This document shows positions 35,600-44,010 of a stretch of 64,000 bases of DNA, one piece after another. The first letter of the stretch is position 1, and each line of letters opens with the position of its first letter. The stretch is from Botrimarina hoheduenensis (lineage in GTDB: Bacteria > Planctomycetota > Planctomycetia > Pirellulales > Lacipirellulaceae), in assembly GCF_007859815.1 (NCBI RefSeq), contig NZ_SJPH01000002.1, forward strand, positions 466,285-530,284, in the 5' to 3' direction. The position numbers were made by a program, and so were the translations under genes. The notes under the pieces are model-generated. The model searched no databases. It was not told the origin of the DNA and saw only the letters and a program-made list of their open reading frames with translations.

Positions 35600-37012
35600 A
35601 TGAAAGCACTCTTCCTTTTCATTGGCCCGCTCGTGGCCGCGGCTGCGGGCATGCTGGCCAATGCCTATGGGCTTCCGGCTCCGGCAGCGTGGACCGCCGC
35701 CATCACCGCGCTGTGCGCTGTTTGGTGGGTAAGCGAGGCTATTCCCATTCCTGCGACGTCGCTCGTACCGATCGCGGCGTTGCCGCTCGTGGGAGCGATT
35801 CCCCCGCCCGAGGTTGGCAAGGCCTATGGGCACCCGCTCATCTTGTTGCTGACCGGTGGCTTTATGCTTTCCACGGCGCTGGAGCGCAGCGGTGCCCATC
35901 GTCGGCTTGCGCTGGCCATGATCCGGCTCGTCTCGGCGGGGGGCCGCGTGACAGGCCGCCGGCTGGTGATCGGCTTCATGCTGGCGGCGGCCGTGCTCAG
36001 CATGTGGGTTTCCAACGCGGCGACCACGCTGATGCTGATCCCGATCGCCCTGGCGACGCTGGGTGCCGCCGGCAGCAGCGGAGCGAGCCCGCGCTTGCGC
36101 AACGCGTTGCTGCTTGGCGTAGCGTACGCGGCCAGTGTCGCGGGCACGATGACCCCGATCGGCACGCCGCCCAATCTGCTGTGCATCAACGCGCTCGAGC
36201 AAGGGCCGGTCGGCGAAGTGACGTTTAGCGAGTGGATCGGCTGGGCGGTTCCCGCGGCGCTGCCGATGCTGATTGCCACCGCGCTGTGGCTGACGCGGGG
36301 GCTGAGCGACGAAACCGAATTCAATTTGCCCGAGATCGGCCGCTGGCGTTCGGCAGAGATCCGCACCCTGGCCGTGTTTGTGGCGACCGCGGTGCTCTGG
36401 GTGACACGCACCGAGCCCTTTGGCGGATGGAGCAAAGCGCTGGGGTTGGTTCATGCCAATGACGCCAGCGTGGCGCTGCTGGCGGTGGTTGCGATGTTCC
36501 TCATCCCCAGCGGAGATCCCCCTAAGCCCGGCGAGCCCGCTCCCCGCCTGCTCGACTGGCCGACCGCGGTCGCGATTCCGTGGGGTATGCTCCTGCTGTT
36601 CAGCGGCGGCATGGTGCTCGCTCAGGCGTTCACTTCCTCTGGCTTGGCCGAGGCGATCAGCGCCGGGATGAGCCAACTGGCGCAGCTGCCCGCCCCGTTG
36701 CTGCTGATCAGTTTATGCTTGTCGGTGACCTTCTTGACCGAGGTAACCAGCAACACCGCCACAACGGCGCTGCTCATGCCGCTGCTCGCGACGGTCGCGC
36801 AAGCGACCGATATCGACCCGCGCCTGCTGATGGTCCCCGCCGCGATCAGCGCCAGCTACGCCTTTATGCTCCCCGTGGCGACCGTCCCCAATGCGGCCGT
36901 CTACGGCGCAGGGGCCGACTCGGGAGCGATGGCCCGCGAGGGGTTTGTGCTGAATCTCATCGGCGCTGTGCTGTTATCGATGTCGGCATGGTGGTCGTTT
37001 GGCGGGGGGTGA
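35600..37012 (+). CDS. SLC13/DASS sodium-coupled anion transporter
   Basis: A 470-residue membrane protein of the divalent anion:Na+ symporter (DASS) family. The two repeated SNT-type motifs are visible, WVSNAATTLMLIP and EVTSNTATTALLMPL, with TPIGTPPNLL and the closing LPVATVPNAAVYGAG. These form the substrate and sodium sites in the inner membrane. The substrate is probably a C4-dicarboxylate, sulfate or a similar anion and cannot be chosen from sequence. No operon partner is adjacent in the same direction. Confidence 0.9.
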   Translation: MKALFLFIGPLVAAAAGMLANAYGLPAPAAWTAAITALCAVWWVSEAIPIPATSLVPIAALPLVGAIPPPEVGKAYGHPLILLLTGGFMLSTALERSGAHRRLALAMIRLVSAGGRVTGRRLVIGFMLAAAVLSMWVSNAATTLMLIPIALATLGAAGSSGASPRLRNALLLGVAYAASVAGTMTPIGTPPNLLCINALEQGPVGEVTFSEWIGWAVPAALPMLIATALWLTRGLSDETEFNLPEIGRWRSAEIRTLAVFVATAVLWVTRTEPFGGWSKALGLVHANDASVALLAVVAMFLIPSGDPPKPGEPAPRLLDWPTAVAIPWGMLLLFSGGMVLAQAFTSSGLAEAISAGMSQLAQLPAPLLLISLCLSVTFLTEVTSNTATTALLMPLLATVAQATDIDPRLLMVPAAISASYAFMLPVATVPNAAVYGAGADSGAMAREGFVLNLIGAVLLSMSAWWSFGGG

Positions 37013-37027
37013 TCCCCCGCCAACCCC

Positions 37028-37828
37028 TTAAGGAGTGGGGTCCCGCGCCGTTGACTCAAACGGGAAGGCCTCGTCGATCTCCGCGCGCGCCAGCTCGACC
37101 AAGAAGTCGGCCAGCTTGGCGGTCGTTGCCTCTAGCAGTCGGCGCCCCTTATCCGCGGTCGCCGCACGCGGATCACCTGCGCCCGAATCCACGGTGTAAC
37201 GCTCCCAGGGGCGTGGGGCCTTGGCCCAGCCTTCGCGCATCGCCCGCAACCGGGGGGTGGCAGTCGGCTGGGGCCCCGCTTGGTCGAGCCGTACTAGATC
37301 GGGCCGGAGCCACAGCATGAGGCTCGTTTCCATGTCGTTCGCGTGGTCACCCCCGGCGGGAAACGTCTGCGCGATCAGTTCGCGGCACACGTCAAACCAG
37401 TGCACCTGCACGAAAAAGACGTTGTGCTTGCCGTAAGAGTCTTTGATCCACGGATAAAAATCGTTGCCGCCGTGTCCGTTGAGCAGCACCGCCTTGCGGA
37501 CCCCGCTGCCGGCGAGGGTTTCTGCCAAGTCGTCTAGCATGCGGAACAGCGTGGTCGGCCGCAGGTTCATCGCCAGCGGGAAGGCCTGCTGCGTGGTTTG
37601 CACGCCAAACGGGATCACCGGCAGCACACCCACCCGTGCGCCGCGTCGCCAGGCCTCGCCCGCCGCCTGATCGGCGAGGGCTTCCACCTGAAAATTGTCG
37701 GTGGCGTAGGGCAGGTGCCGGCCGTGCGGCTCGGTGGCACCGGTGGGGAGCACCACCACTTCCGGCGGGGCAGACTCCCCGTCGGTCAACGCAGAATCAC
37801 CAATTTGCCAGGGTCTTTCGGTAGGCAT
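37028..37828 (-). CDS. Creatininase family amidohydrolase
   Basis: A 266-residue protein of the creatininase/MftE family (PF02633). VVVLPTGATEPHGRHLPYATD provides Glu and His metal ligands, VLLNGHGGND and GDHANDMETSLMLW supply further His, Asp and Glu ligands. Family members are metal-dependent amidohydrolases acting on creatinine, formamido-pyrimidines or mycofactocin precursor peptide. Nothing in the surroundings (no mftA or radical SAM gene) points to a particular substrate. It converges with the DASS transporter gene. Confidence 0.9.
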   Translation of the reverse strand: MPTERPWQIGDSALTDGESAPPEVVVLPTGATEPHGRHLPYATDNFQVEALADQAAGEAWRRGARVGVLPVIPFGVQTTQQAFPLAMNLRPTTLFRMLDDLAETLAGSGVRKAVLLNGHGGNDFYPWIKDSYGKHNVFFVQVHWFDVCRELIAQTFPAGGDHANDMETSLMLWLRPDLVRLDQAGPQPTATPRLRAMREGWAKAPRPWERYTVDSGAGDPRAATADKGRRLLEATTAKLADFLVELARAEIDEAFPFESTARDPTP

Positions 37829-37988
37829 CGGCAGAAGATTCCGGGCTAGGGGTCACGGGGGGTGGACGCATGCGTGTCGGACGTTCGCTATACTTATAGC
37901 GTCAGCCTCGCTACTCTCGGTAAGGTTGCGCTATCAGGTGGTTCGCTTGTCGCCCTCGCTTCCGAGGGCCGTCGTCAGGAGCTTCGCG

Positions 37989-38408
37989 ATGCCGGTCACA
38001 ATGCAGCTCTCGCGGATCATTATCAGCGAGATCAACGATCAGCAGGTGATCTACTTGAAGGAGGTCGGCGGCGACCGGTCGTTCCCCATCTTGATCGGGT
38101 ACTTCGAGGCCAAGAGCATCGATCGCCGCGTCAAGGGCGAGGAAGCCACCCGGCCGCTGACCCACGATCTGCTCGTGTCGGTCGCCGAGCACCTGGGCGG
38201 AGAACTTCAGGACGTGGTCATCACCGAGCTGCACGACCACGTCTATTACGCCAAGCTCCGCGTCCGGCACGAGGGCGAGCTGATCGAGATCGATGCCCGC
38301 CCGAGCGATGCGATCGCGGTGGCCGTCACCAGCGATCCGGCCCTGCCGATCTACGTGGCCGAAGACGTGCTGAACGACGTCATGCGTGAGCAGCACGAAG
38401 AGGACTGA
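37989..38408 (+). CDS. Bifunctional nuclease family protein (DUF151)
   Basis: A 139-residue DUF151 protein. The ATG at 37989 with AGGAG 7 bases upstream fits the family N-terminus (MQLSRIIISEINDQQVIYLKE); the longer upstream frame has no family content. GYFEAKSIDRRVKGEE, RPLTHDLL and IDARPSDAIAVAV are the conserved blocks. Plant and bacterial relatives have DNase and RNase activity in vitro; the cellular role in planctomycetes is unknown. Confidence 0.9.
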   Translation: MPVTMQLSRIIISEINDQQVIYLKEVGGDRSFPILIGYFEAKSIDRRVKGEEATRPLTHDLLVSVAEHLGGELQDVVITELHDHVYYAKLRVRHEGELIEIDARPSDAIAVAVTSDPALPIYVAEDVLNDVMREQHEED

Positions 38409-38438
38409 CGCCCGCTCCGCTGTGCTGTTGGCTCGCGC

Positions 38439-39728
38439 TCACTGGCTTGTACGCCGCCACGAGCCCGGCAGCACCCGCACGCCCTGCCCCGCGCTGAAGC
38501 CCGGCGGCGGATAGTTCATCGCGTAGGGGCGGTAGTCCAGCGTGAGTGTCTTGTTTGCTTCTATGCAGATGTTGTTGGCGATCAGGCACCCGCGCACCGT
38601 GGCCGTGTCCCTGACGATCACCATGCCGGTCACATACACGACCCCTTCGATCACCGCATTGCGGACGTCGCTCTTGTCGGAATCCTCTTCGCCGTTAAAG
38701 GGCATCCCCGGCGGGTTGTAGTTGAAGATGCCCGACTCGCGCAGCTCCGTGCCGGTAAATAGATTTCGCAAATCGATTTTCAGGTCCCCTTGAACGATCA
38801 AACACGGAGCGTTCAGCGGGTTAGCCTGATGGATCGCCACGTCGGTGCAGGCGGTGTTCGGCCCGGCGTTGAGCAGCACGAGCGTCCCCAGCACCCGCGA
38901 CCACTTCAGGTCGAGCGATTCGCCGGCCAGATCGATCCAGTAAATCCCATAGGGGTTCACTTCGCCCACATCGTTCAGCCACCGGCTCATCAGCTTGAAG
39001 TTGAGGTGCCGCATGCCAAACGAACTCGGCACGCTCGAGAGCGGAATCTCCGTGCCGCGCGCCAGGTAGTAATCCAGCACGTGGTCGCCCGGCATCTCGC
39101 GGGGGCGTACGCCTTCGGTCTTCGTGCCCGAATAGGTTCCACCGAGGACTTTATCGTAGGCTTCGGCGTCGAGGCCAAAGGTCGCTGTGGTTGCCATGAC
39201 GTCATCGTTCGAGCTCACAAAGCCTGCGCCGGTGATGGTGCTACCGCTCTTGGCTTCGAACAGAAGCTGCGCGTGCGCCGCGGCTTCGAGACACGTGAGC
39301 CCCCGTCCGCTGGGTTCGATACCGACCTCCATCGCCGCGACCGCTTCGTTAAAGTAGCCGACCGAGCGCAGCATGGCGTGGTCGCGCGGGTCGTCGTCCA
39401 GGTCGCCATCGGCGTCGGTAACGAGCCAGCGGAAGTACGCGCCACCTAACAGGTGGATCGCGTCGGAGTTATCCCCGCTGATTAGCTGAGCGCGCCAGTC
39501 AGGTGTGCGGTTGAGCCAGTTCAGCGCGAACTCCAGCCCGCTCCGCGCGGCGAGGGCGGCGCGTGAGGCGTCGCTATTCGCGGCAGCCGAGCGCAGCTCG
39601 AGGCGGCCGATGGCGCTCGACGTGAGCGCGATCACGCCTACGATCATGCCGACCCCCATCACCACGATGTACAGCGATCCGCCGCGGCGAGCGCACCGAC
39701 GACAAGATGTTCGCGGGTTGTGGCTCAT
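38439..39728 (-). CDS. GspK/PilX-like minor pseudopilin, last gene of pseudopilin operon
   Basis: A 429-residue protein. GGAGG lies 9 bases before the ATG at 39728. The N-terminus has basic residues then GGSLYIVVMGVGMIVGVIALTSSAIGRL, a single hydrophobic helix resembling PilX/GspK-type minor pilins but with a poor prepilin cleavage motif. A later region (GAGFVSSNDDV, then TATVRGCLIANNICIEANKT) may be a beta-helix-like structure. It starts one base from the stop of the preceding gene and closes a four-gene operon. The role would be in priming or tip assembly of a type II secretion or type IV-like pilus. The specific family is uncertain. Confidence 0.75.
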   Translation of the reverse strand: MSHNPRTSCRRCARRGGSLYIVVMGVGMIVGVIALTSSAIGRLELRSAAANSDASRAALAARSGLEFALNWLNRTPDWRAQLISGDNSDAIHLLGGAYFRWLVTDADGDLDDDPRDHAMLRSVGYFNEAVAAMEVGIEPSGRGLTCLEAAAHAQLLFEAKSGSTITGAGFVSSNDDVMATTATFGLDAEAYDKVLGGTYSGTKTEGVRPREMPGDHVLDYYLARGTEIPLSSVPSSFGMRHLNFKLMSRWLNDVGEVNPYGIYWIDLAGESLDLKWSRVLGTLVLLNAGPNTACTDVAIHQANPLNAPCLIVQGDLKIDLRNLFTGTELRESGIFNYNPPGMPFNGEEDSDKSDVRNAVIEGVVYVTGMVIVRDTATVRGCLIANNICIEANKTLTLDYRPYAMNYPPPGFSAGQGVRVLPGSWRRTSQ

Positions 39729-39729
39729 C

Positions 39730-40380
39730 TCACGGTGCCTCCGGATCATTCACCAACGCGACCCCTTTGTGAACAGCGGCACCGCCCGTCGAGAGGTCCA
39801 CCGTGACGCCCCTCACGAGGGTCGTGTCGAACGGAGTTAAGCCTTCCAGGGCACCGTGGCGCGAGCGAAACGCATGCAACCGGGTGACGGTGCCGGTGGG
39901 GCTCACCACCTCGACACGGATCCGCTTGAGGCCCTCGTCGGTTGCGCGGTTGGCGGGGGTCCCCGTCGCGGGGTCGGCGTCCGCATAGTAAACACGCGCC
40001 TCGCGAGTCCAGCCGTCGTATCCCGGGATCGGCGTTCCGTCGCGCAGCACGGGGGGGGTCGCATTCCACAAATGGTAGTCGTCCGCATCATCCAGCGCCA
40101 GACGATTGAGGGCCGCAACCGGTTCGCTCGCTTCGACGCCGATGCCCGTTGTGTCCCCTTCCGGATCTTCATAAGGCTGGGCGAGGATCTCCGCCAACAA
40201 GTCCTCGGCCAGTGTGTAACCATCCACGGCTTCGCTGCTGCCGCGTGCCGCGCGGACCGCGCTGCCAACGGTTTCGAGCGCCGCCACCAGCACCACGCCG
40301 ACGAGCGTGGTCGAAACGGCCACCTCGACGAGTGTCACGCCCTGGTGTCGCCCTAAGGATCGAGAGGAACGGTGCGTCAT
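39730..40380 (-). CDS. GspI/PilV-like minor pseudopilin
   Basis: A 216-residue protein. The N-terminus GVTLVEVAVSTTLVGVVLVAALETV is a prepilin cleavage site (G before V, then E at +5) with the following hydrophobic helix. The start at 40380 overlaps the stop of the upstream prepilin gene by four bases (ATGA), so the longer frame is not credible. It is probably a GspI/PilV-type minor subunit. The C-terminal globular part is not recognisable. Confidence 0.83.
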   Translation of the reverse strand: MTHRSSRSLGRHQGVTLVEVAVSTTLVGVVLVAALETVGSAVRAARGSSEAVDGYTLAEDLLAEILAQPYEDPEGDTTGIGVEASEPVAALNRLALDDADDYHLWNATPPVLRDGTPIPGYDGWTREARVYYADADPATGTPANRATDEGLKRIRVEVVSPTGTVTRLHAFRSRHGALEGLTPFDTTLVRGVTVDLSTGGAAVHKGVALVNDPEAP

Positions 40381-41429
40381 TGCTTGGGAGCCACGATCAC
40401 GGTGAGGGTGCGGTACTCTTGAGCGGCGGTAAGCGCGAACAGAGACTCTCCAGAAAGACCAGCCACCTTTAACGGTCGATAGCCGCAGCCCCCGGAGCAT
40501 TTGTTCGACGACGCTTGCATGAGCACTGGCGTGTGGCCTGCCAGACCGGGGGCACCGACCGTGATATCGTCGTCATGGAAACCACCGACGCGGACCACGA
40601 GCGAGTTATCGAGCGTGGAACTCGTCGCGGGGCCCACCGGATCTTTGCTTTTGCCATTCGCGGCCGCGAAAGCCGTGATGGGATTACCGGCGTACTGGTT
40701 GCTGATCCGCAGGATCCAGCCCAGCGCGTGCTCGTTGCCCGCCCAGGTCCACTGATAGGTCGCCGGCTCGCTCGCCGTGGCGCGCTTCCACCAGACGCCC
40801 AGCGTGACCTTGCCATCTTCCTGTTCAAGCTGCAGCAGACTCCAACCGATCGGGGCGACGAGGCTTGCCACGCGGTCGTTGCGCACCACAACGGTGGCCA
40901 GCAGCAATTCGTCGGCAACAATCCCGAGCGGCGCGGCGATCGTGACTTGCACACCCGCGGAACTCAGCGCTTGAGAAGCAAATGACTCGACAATCGGCCA
41001 GGGCGGATCGGGCGCGACCGTGACGTCGGTCGCGGCGACGACTTGCTCGAGCCCTGCAAACGATAGCGATCGCACATCGCGCACCAGCGGCAGGGCGGCA
41101 CTGCCGTTGATGCTCCGCGTGAGCGGATCCCCCGGCGTTCCGCTCCAGGCGTAGCGCAGCGTTTCCGGCTGGTCATCGCCGGTAAAGTCGGGCACGCTGA
41201 AAGCCAACGCGGTGGGCGAGCGCTCGGTGAAGCGTAAGGCGCTGCCCACATCGGTCAGCAAGCGGTTCAGCTGGGCATCGCCATTCGACCGCGCGATGGA
41301 AGCGCCTTCGTCCACGTTCAGTGCCTTTGCCGAGACGAACAACGCCGCCGAGAGGCCGACAACCAGCACGCTGGCCGACGCTGTTGCAACAAGCAACTCG
41401 ATCAAGGTGTAAGCGGGACGGGGTCTCAT
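40377..41429 (-). CDS. GspJ/PilW-like minor pseudopilin with added beta-sandwich region
   Basis: A 350-residue protein. The start at 41429 has GGAGGTG upstream and overlaps the preceding stop by four bases. AYTLIELLVATASASVLVVGLSAALF is a type II prepilin motif and helix. After a GspJ-like segment (~50-150, with RYAWSGTPGDPL), residues ~150-340 carry an unusual extra region with ADELLLATVVVRND, SLVAPIGWSLL and VWWKRATASEPATYQW. This resembles a beta-sandwich repeat found in other secreted bacterial proteins, so the pseudopilin may carry a surface-exposed binding domain. Confidence 0.8.
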   Translation of the reverse strand: MRPRPAYTLIELLVATASASVLVVGLSAALFVSAKALNVDEGASIARSNGDAQLNRLLTDVGSALRFTERSPTALAFSVPDFTGDDQPETLRYAWSGTPGDPLTRSINGSAALPLVRDVRSLSFAGLEQVVAATDVTVAPDPPWPIVESFASQALSSAGVQVTIAAPLGIVADELLLATVVVRNDRVASLVAPIGWSLLQLEQEDGKVTLGVWWKRATASEPATYQWTWAGNEHALGWILRISNQYAGNPITAFAAANGKSKDPVGPATSSTLDNSLVVRVGGFHDDDITVGAPGLAGHTPVLMQASSNKCSGGCGYRPLKVAGLSGESLFALTAAQEYRTLTVIVAPKQ

Positions 41430-41947
41430 CGGGCCACCTCCACTTCGCCCGTCGCGAGCACCGAGATGATACGCGTAGCGCCGCCGTGGCCGAGCGTGAC
41501 CGATCCCGTGTTCACCGGGTCGCCGCGCCAATCGAAGGTGACCATGTTCAGCCCGTCGAAGTCGGTTACGGACATCGACAGATTGAACCCGTCTTGTGTG
41601 AGCCGCACGTCCAGCGGAGCGCCGGCCTGGGCGGGGTCGGGCAGATCGGTTGATCCGTACGCCTTCAACGCGGGCCGGAATTGGATCGTGCACGGCGAGG
41701 CGGTTTGCGTAGCGACCGCCCGCGCGCGACGCAGATCGGCGGCCAGCCGTTTCGAGGCCGTTTCGAGCTGCGCACCGCTAAGCGCTTTCGTGTAACGCGG
41801 TGCCGCCACTCCGGCGAACATGCCGAGCAGCATCACCACGATCACCAGCTCGATCAGCGTAAAAGCCCGCCGCGCAGCACACGCGACGTCCGTTCCGCGG
41901 GGGCGGATCAGCACGAGAAAACGCGGTGAAAGCGACGACTTAGACAC
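41426..41947 (-). CDS. GspH/FimT-like minor pseudopilin, first gene of operon
   Basis: A 173-residue prepilin. RRAFTLIELVIVVMLLGMFAGVAAPRY is the canonical cleavage and N-methylation motif with GspH/FimT-type continuation (ASKRLAADLRRARAVATQTASPCTIQF). It is followed by a beta-rich domain ending VATGEVEVAR. It heads a tightly overlapping operon of four minor pseudopilins (H-, J-, I- and K-like), which matches the gspHIJK order of type II secretion systems except that J and I are swapped. Core secretion genes are not in the window. Confidence 0.88.
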   Translation of the reverse strand: MSKSSLSPRFLVLIRPRGTDVACAARRAFTLIELVIVVMLLGMFAGVAAPRYTKALSGAQLETASKRLAADLRRARAVATQTASPCTIQFRPALKAYGSTDLPDPAQAGAPLDVRLTQDGFNLSMSVTDFDGLNMVTFDWRGDPVNTGSVTLGHGGATRIISVLATGEVEVAR

Positions 41948-42091
41948 GGGGAAAGATAGCTTTCCCCGCTCCGCGACGTTTCAGCCCAACGCGCACCAAG
42001 GCGGTTCGCTAACCCGCGCCGCGGGGCATTAGAACGATCTTGCCGGTTTTGCGGTTTGAGTGCGGGTCGCTGTGCGTGAGCGGCGCGTCTC

Positions 42092-43879
42092 TCAGCGGAC
42101 CACGTCGGCAAATGCCCGGTTCAAGGCCGTCAGCCCCGCGGCACCCTGATCGGCAGCCACCACCACGCTGATGTCGGTCTCGCTCGTGCCGATGAGTTCG
42201 ACGTTGACCCCCGCGTCAGCGAGCGCACGGAACATCCGGCGGCCGACACCCGTGTGGCTACGCATGCCAACGCCAGCGATCGAGAGGATGTCTACTGCCG
42301 GGTCCGAGACGATCTGGCCACCGATTTCGTTGGCGAGCGCCTTGAGCGCCGCGACCGTTTTTTCGTGATCTTCACGCGGGACCGTCAACGCAACGGTGGT
42401 GCGTCCGTTCTGGCCGACGCTCTGCACGATGAGGTCCACGACCACCCCGGCAGCGGCGACCGCATCGAAGATCCGGGCCGCGATGCCCGGCGTATCGGGC
42501 GTTTCGCGTAGCGTGACGAGCGCCTGCGACTCGTCTAGTCCGCACTGTTCGATCGTTAGGTCTTCCATCGCTTGCAGGCGGCGGATGACGGCGTCCGCGT
42601 CGGTGTGATTGGCCTGCTTGGCGGCTGCCAGTGTCTGCTCGAACGTGGTGGCCGACGCGGGGGGGCGGCTCAGATCGAACTCGCGGTGCGCGGCCCGCAG
42701 GGCCTCGAGCCCCCGCGATTGTTCGACGAGGCAGGAAACCTTGATCGGACTGGTCGTGATCGCCTGGATGTTGATCCCCGCGGCCGCGAGCGCTTTGAAA
42801 AGGCGGTTTGCCACGCCCGGTTGGGTCACCATACCCAGGCCGACCACCGACACCTTGGAGACCGAAGAGTCGGCGGCGACGCCGGCGGCATTCAGCTCGG
42901 TCGCGGCGGTTTCAGCGGCGGTCCGCGCCGCGTCGAGGTCGCTGTTGAGCACCGTGAACGAGATGTCGGCGCGCCCCTCGCGGCCGCGATTCTGCACGAT
43001 CATGTCCACCGCAATGTTCGCTTCAGCGAGCCGGCCCAGCAGCGTTGAGCTGGCACCCGGACGGTCGGGAACCCCGAGCACGGTCAGCCGCGACTCGTTC
43101 TTAGTGAGAGCCACGCCACTCACGGGGCGATCGTCGCTCTCGGCCAGGGGGCCGATGACCGTGCCCGGCTCGTCGGTAAAGACACCCGAGTTGCGCACAT
43201 GGATCGGCACATTGAACTTCTTGCCGAACTCGATCGAACGGCTGTGCATGACGCCGGCACCGAGGCTTGCCAGCTCAAGCATTTCGTCGTGCGAGACGCA
43301 GGTCATCTTGCGCGCCAGCGGTTCGATCCGGGGGTCGGTGGTGAACACGCCGTCAACGTCGGTGTAGATCTCGCAGACATCGGCACCCAGCACCGCCGCC
43401 AGCGCAACCGCCGTGGTGTCGCTTCCGCCCCGGCCGAGGGTGGTGATATTGCCCTGGTCGTCGGTCCCTTGGAACCCGGCGGCGATCACGATGCAGCCCT
43501 CGTCCAAGTGACGGGTCATCCGTTCGGCACCGATCGACTGGATCCGCGCTTTGCCGTGCGAGCTGTCGGTACGGATGCCTATCTGCCCGCCGGTGAGACT
43601 GACCGCCTTGCCCCCTAGGTCGTGGATGGCCATCGCCATAAGGGCGACCGACACCTGCTCGCCGGTGGAAAGAAGCATGTCCATCTCGCGAGCGGCGGGG
43701 CGATCGCACACTTGCCCGGCGAGGTCGACCAACGCGTCGGTGTTCTTGCCCATGGCGGAGACGACCATCACGACCCGCGCTCCCTGCTGCTGGGCGCGGA
43801 GCGCGCGGCGGGCCGCAGCGCGAATCTTTTCGGCGTCGGCGACGCTGGTGCCGCCAAACTTTTGGACAATCAGAGGCAT
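42092..43879 (-). CDS. lysC: Aspartate kinase with four ACT domains
   Basis: A 595-residue aspartokinase. The catalytic domain (1-250) has the opening IVQKFGGTSVADAEKI, the GGRGGSDTTAVALAA-type ATP/aspartate site and DVDGVFTTDPR. The C-terminal half contains two pairs of ACT domains (from ~265 to the end, for example VSVVGLGMVTQPGVANRLFKALAAAGINI and later SIAGVGMRSHTGVGRRMFRAL). A four-ACT arrangement is known from cyanobacterial and some other aspartokinases and indicates lysine/threonine feedback control. It phosphorylates aspartate, the first step to lysine, threonine and methionine. Homoserine dehydrogenase lies 4.4 kb away on the same strand. Confidence 0.95.
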   Translation of the reverse strand: MPLIVQKFGGTSVADAEKIRAAARRALRAQQQGARVVMVVSAMGKNTDALVDLAGQVCDRPAAREMDMLLSTGEQVSVALMAMAIHDLGGKAVSLTGGQIGIRTDSSHGKARIQSIGAERMTRHLDEGCIVIAAGFQGTDDQGNITTLGRGGSDTTAVALAAVLGADVCEIYTDVDGVFTTDPRIEPLARKMTCVSHDEMLELASLGAGVMHSRSIEFGKKFNVPIHVRNSGVFTDEPGTVIGPLAESDDRPVSGVALTKNESRLTVLGVPDRPGASSTLLGRLAEANIAVDMIVQNRGREGRADISFTVLNSDLDAARTAAETAATELNAAGVAADSSVSKVSVVGLGMVTQPGVANRLFKALAAAGINIQAITTSPIKVSCLVEQSRGLEALRAAHREFDLSRPPASATTFEQTLAAAKQANHTDADAVIRRLQAMEDLTIEQCGLDESQALVTLRETPDTPGIAARIFDAVAAAGVVVDLIVQSVGQNGRTTVALTVPREDHEKTVAALKALANEIGGQIVSDPAVDILSIAGVGMRSHTGVGRRMFRALADAGVNVELIGTSETDISVVVAADQGAAGLTALNRAFADVVR

Positions 43880-44010
43880 GAACGCGGTAGAGGGCTAAAG
43901 GGGGGGCGAAGCGTAAGGGGGGGACCGCCAGCAGGGCTTGTCGAGCCGTGCATTATGCTTGGTCCCCCGTCCGCTGACGCCCCCCCCTCACCGGTTCTTC
44001 CCCGGGCCGC

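Noticed and set aside
35533..36228. A 231-codon plus-strand open frame over the DASS transporter
   Set aside because: It is a shadow: the transporter frame explains all conserved motifs and the alternative has Arg/Gly-rich low-complexity sequence.
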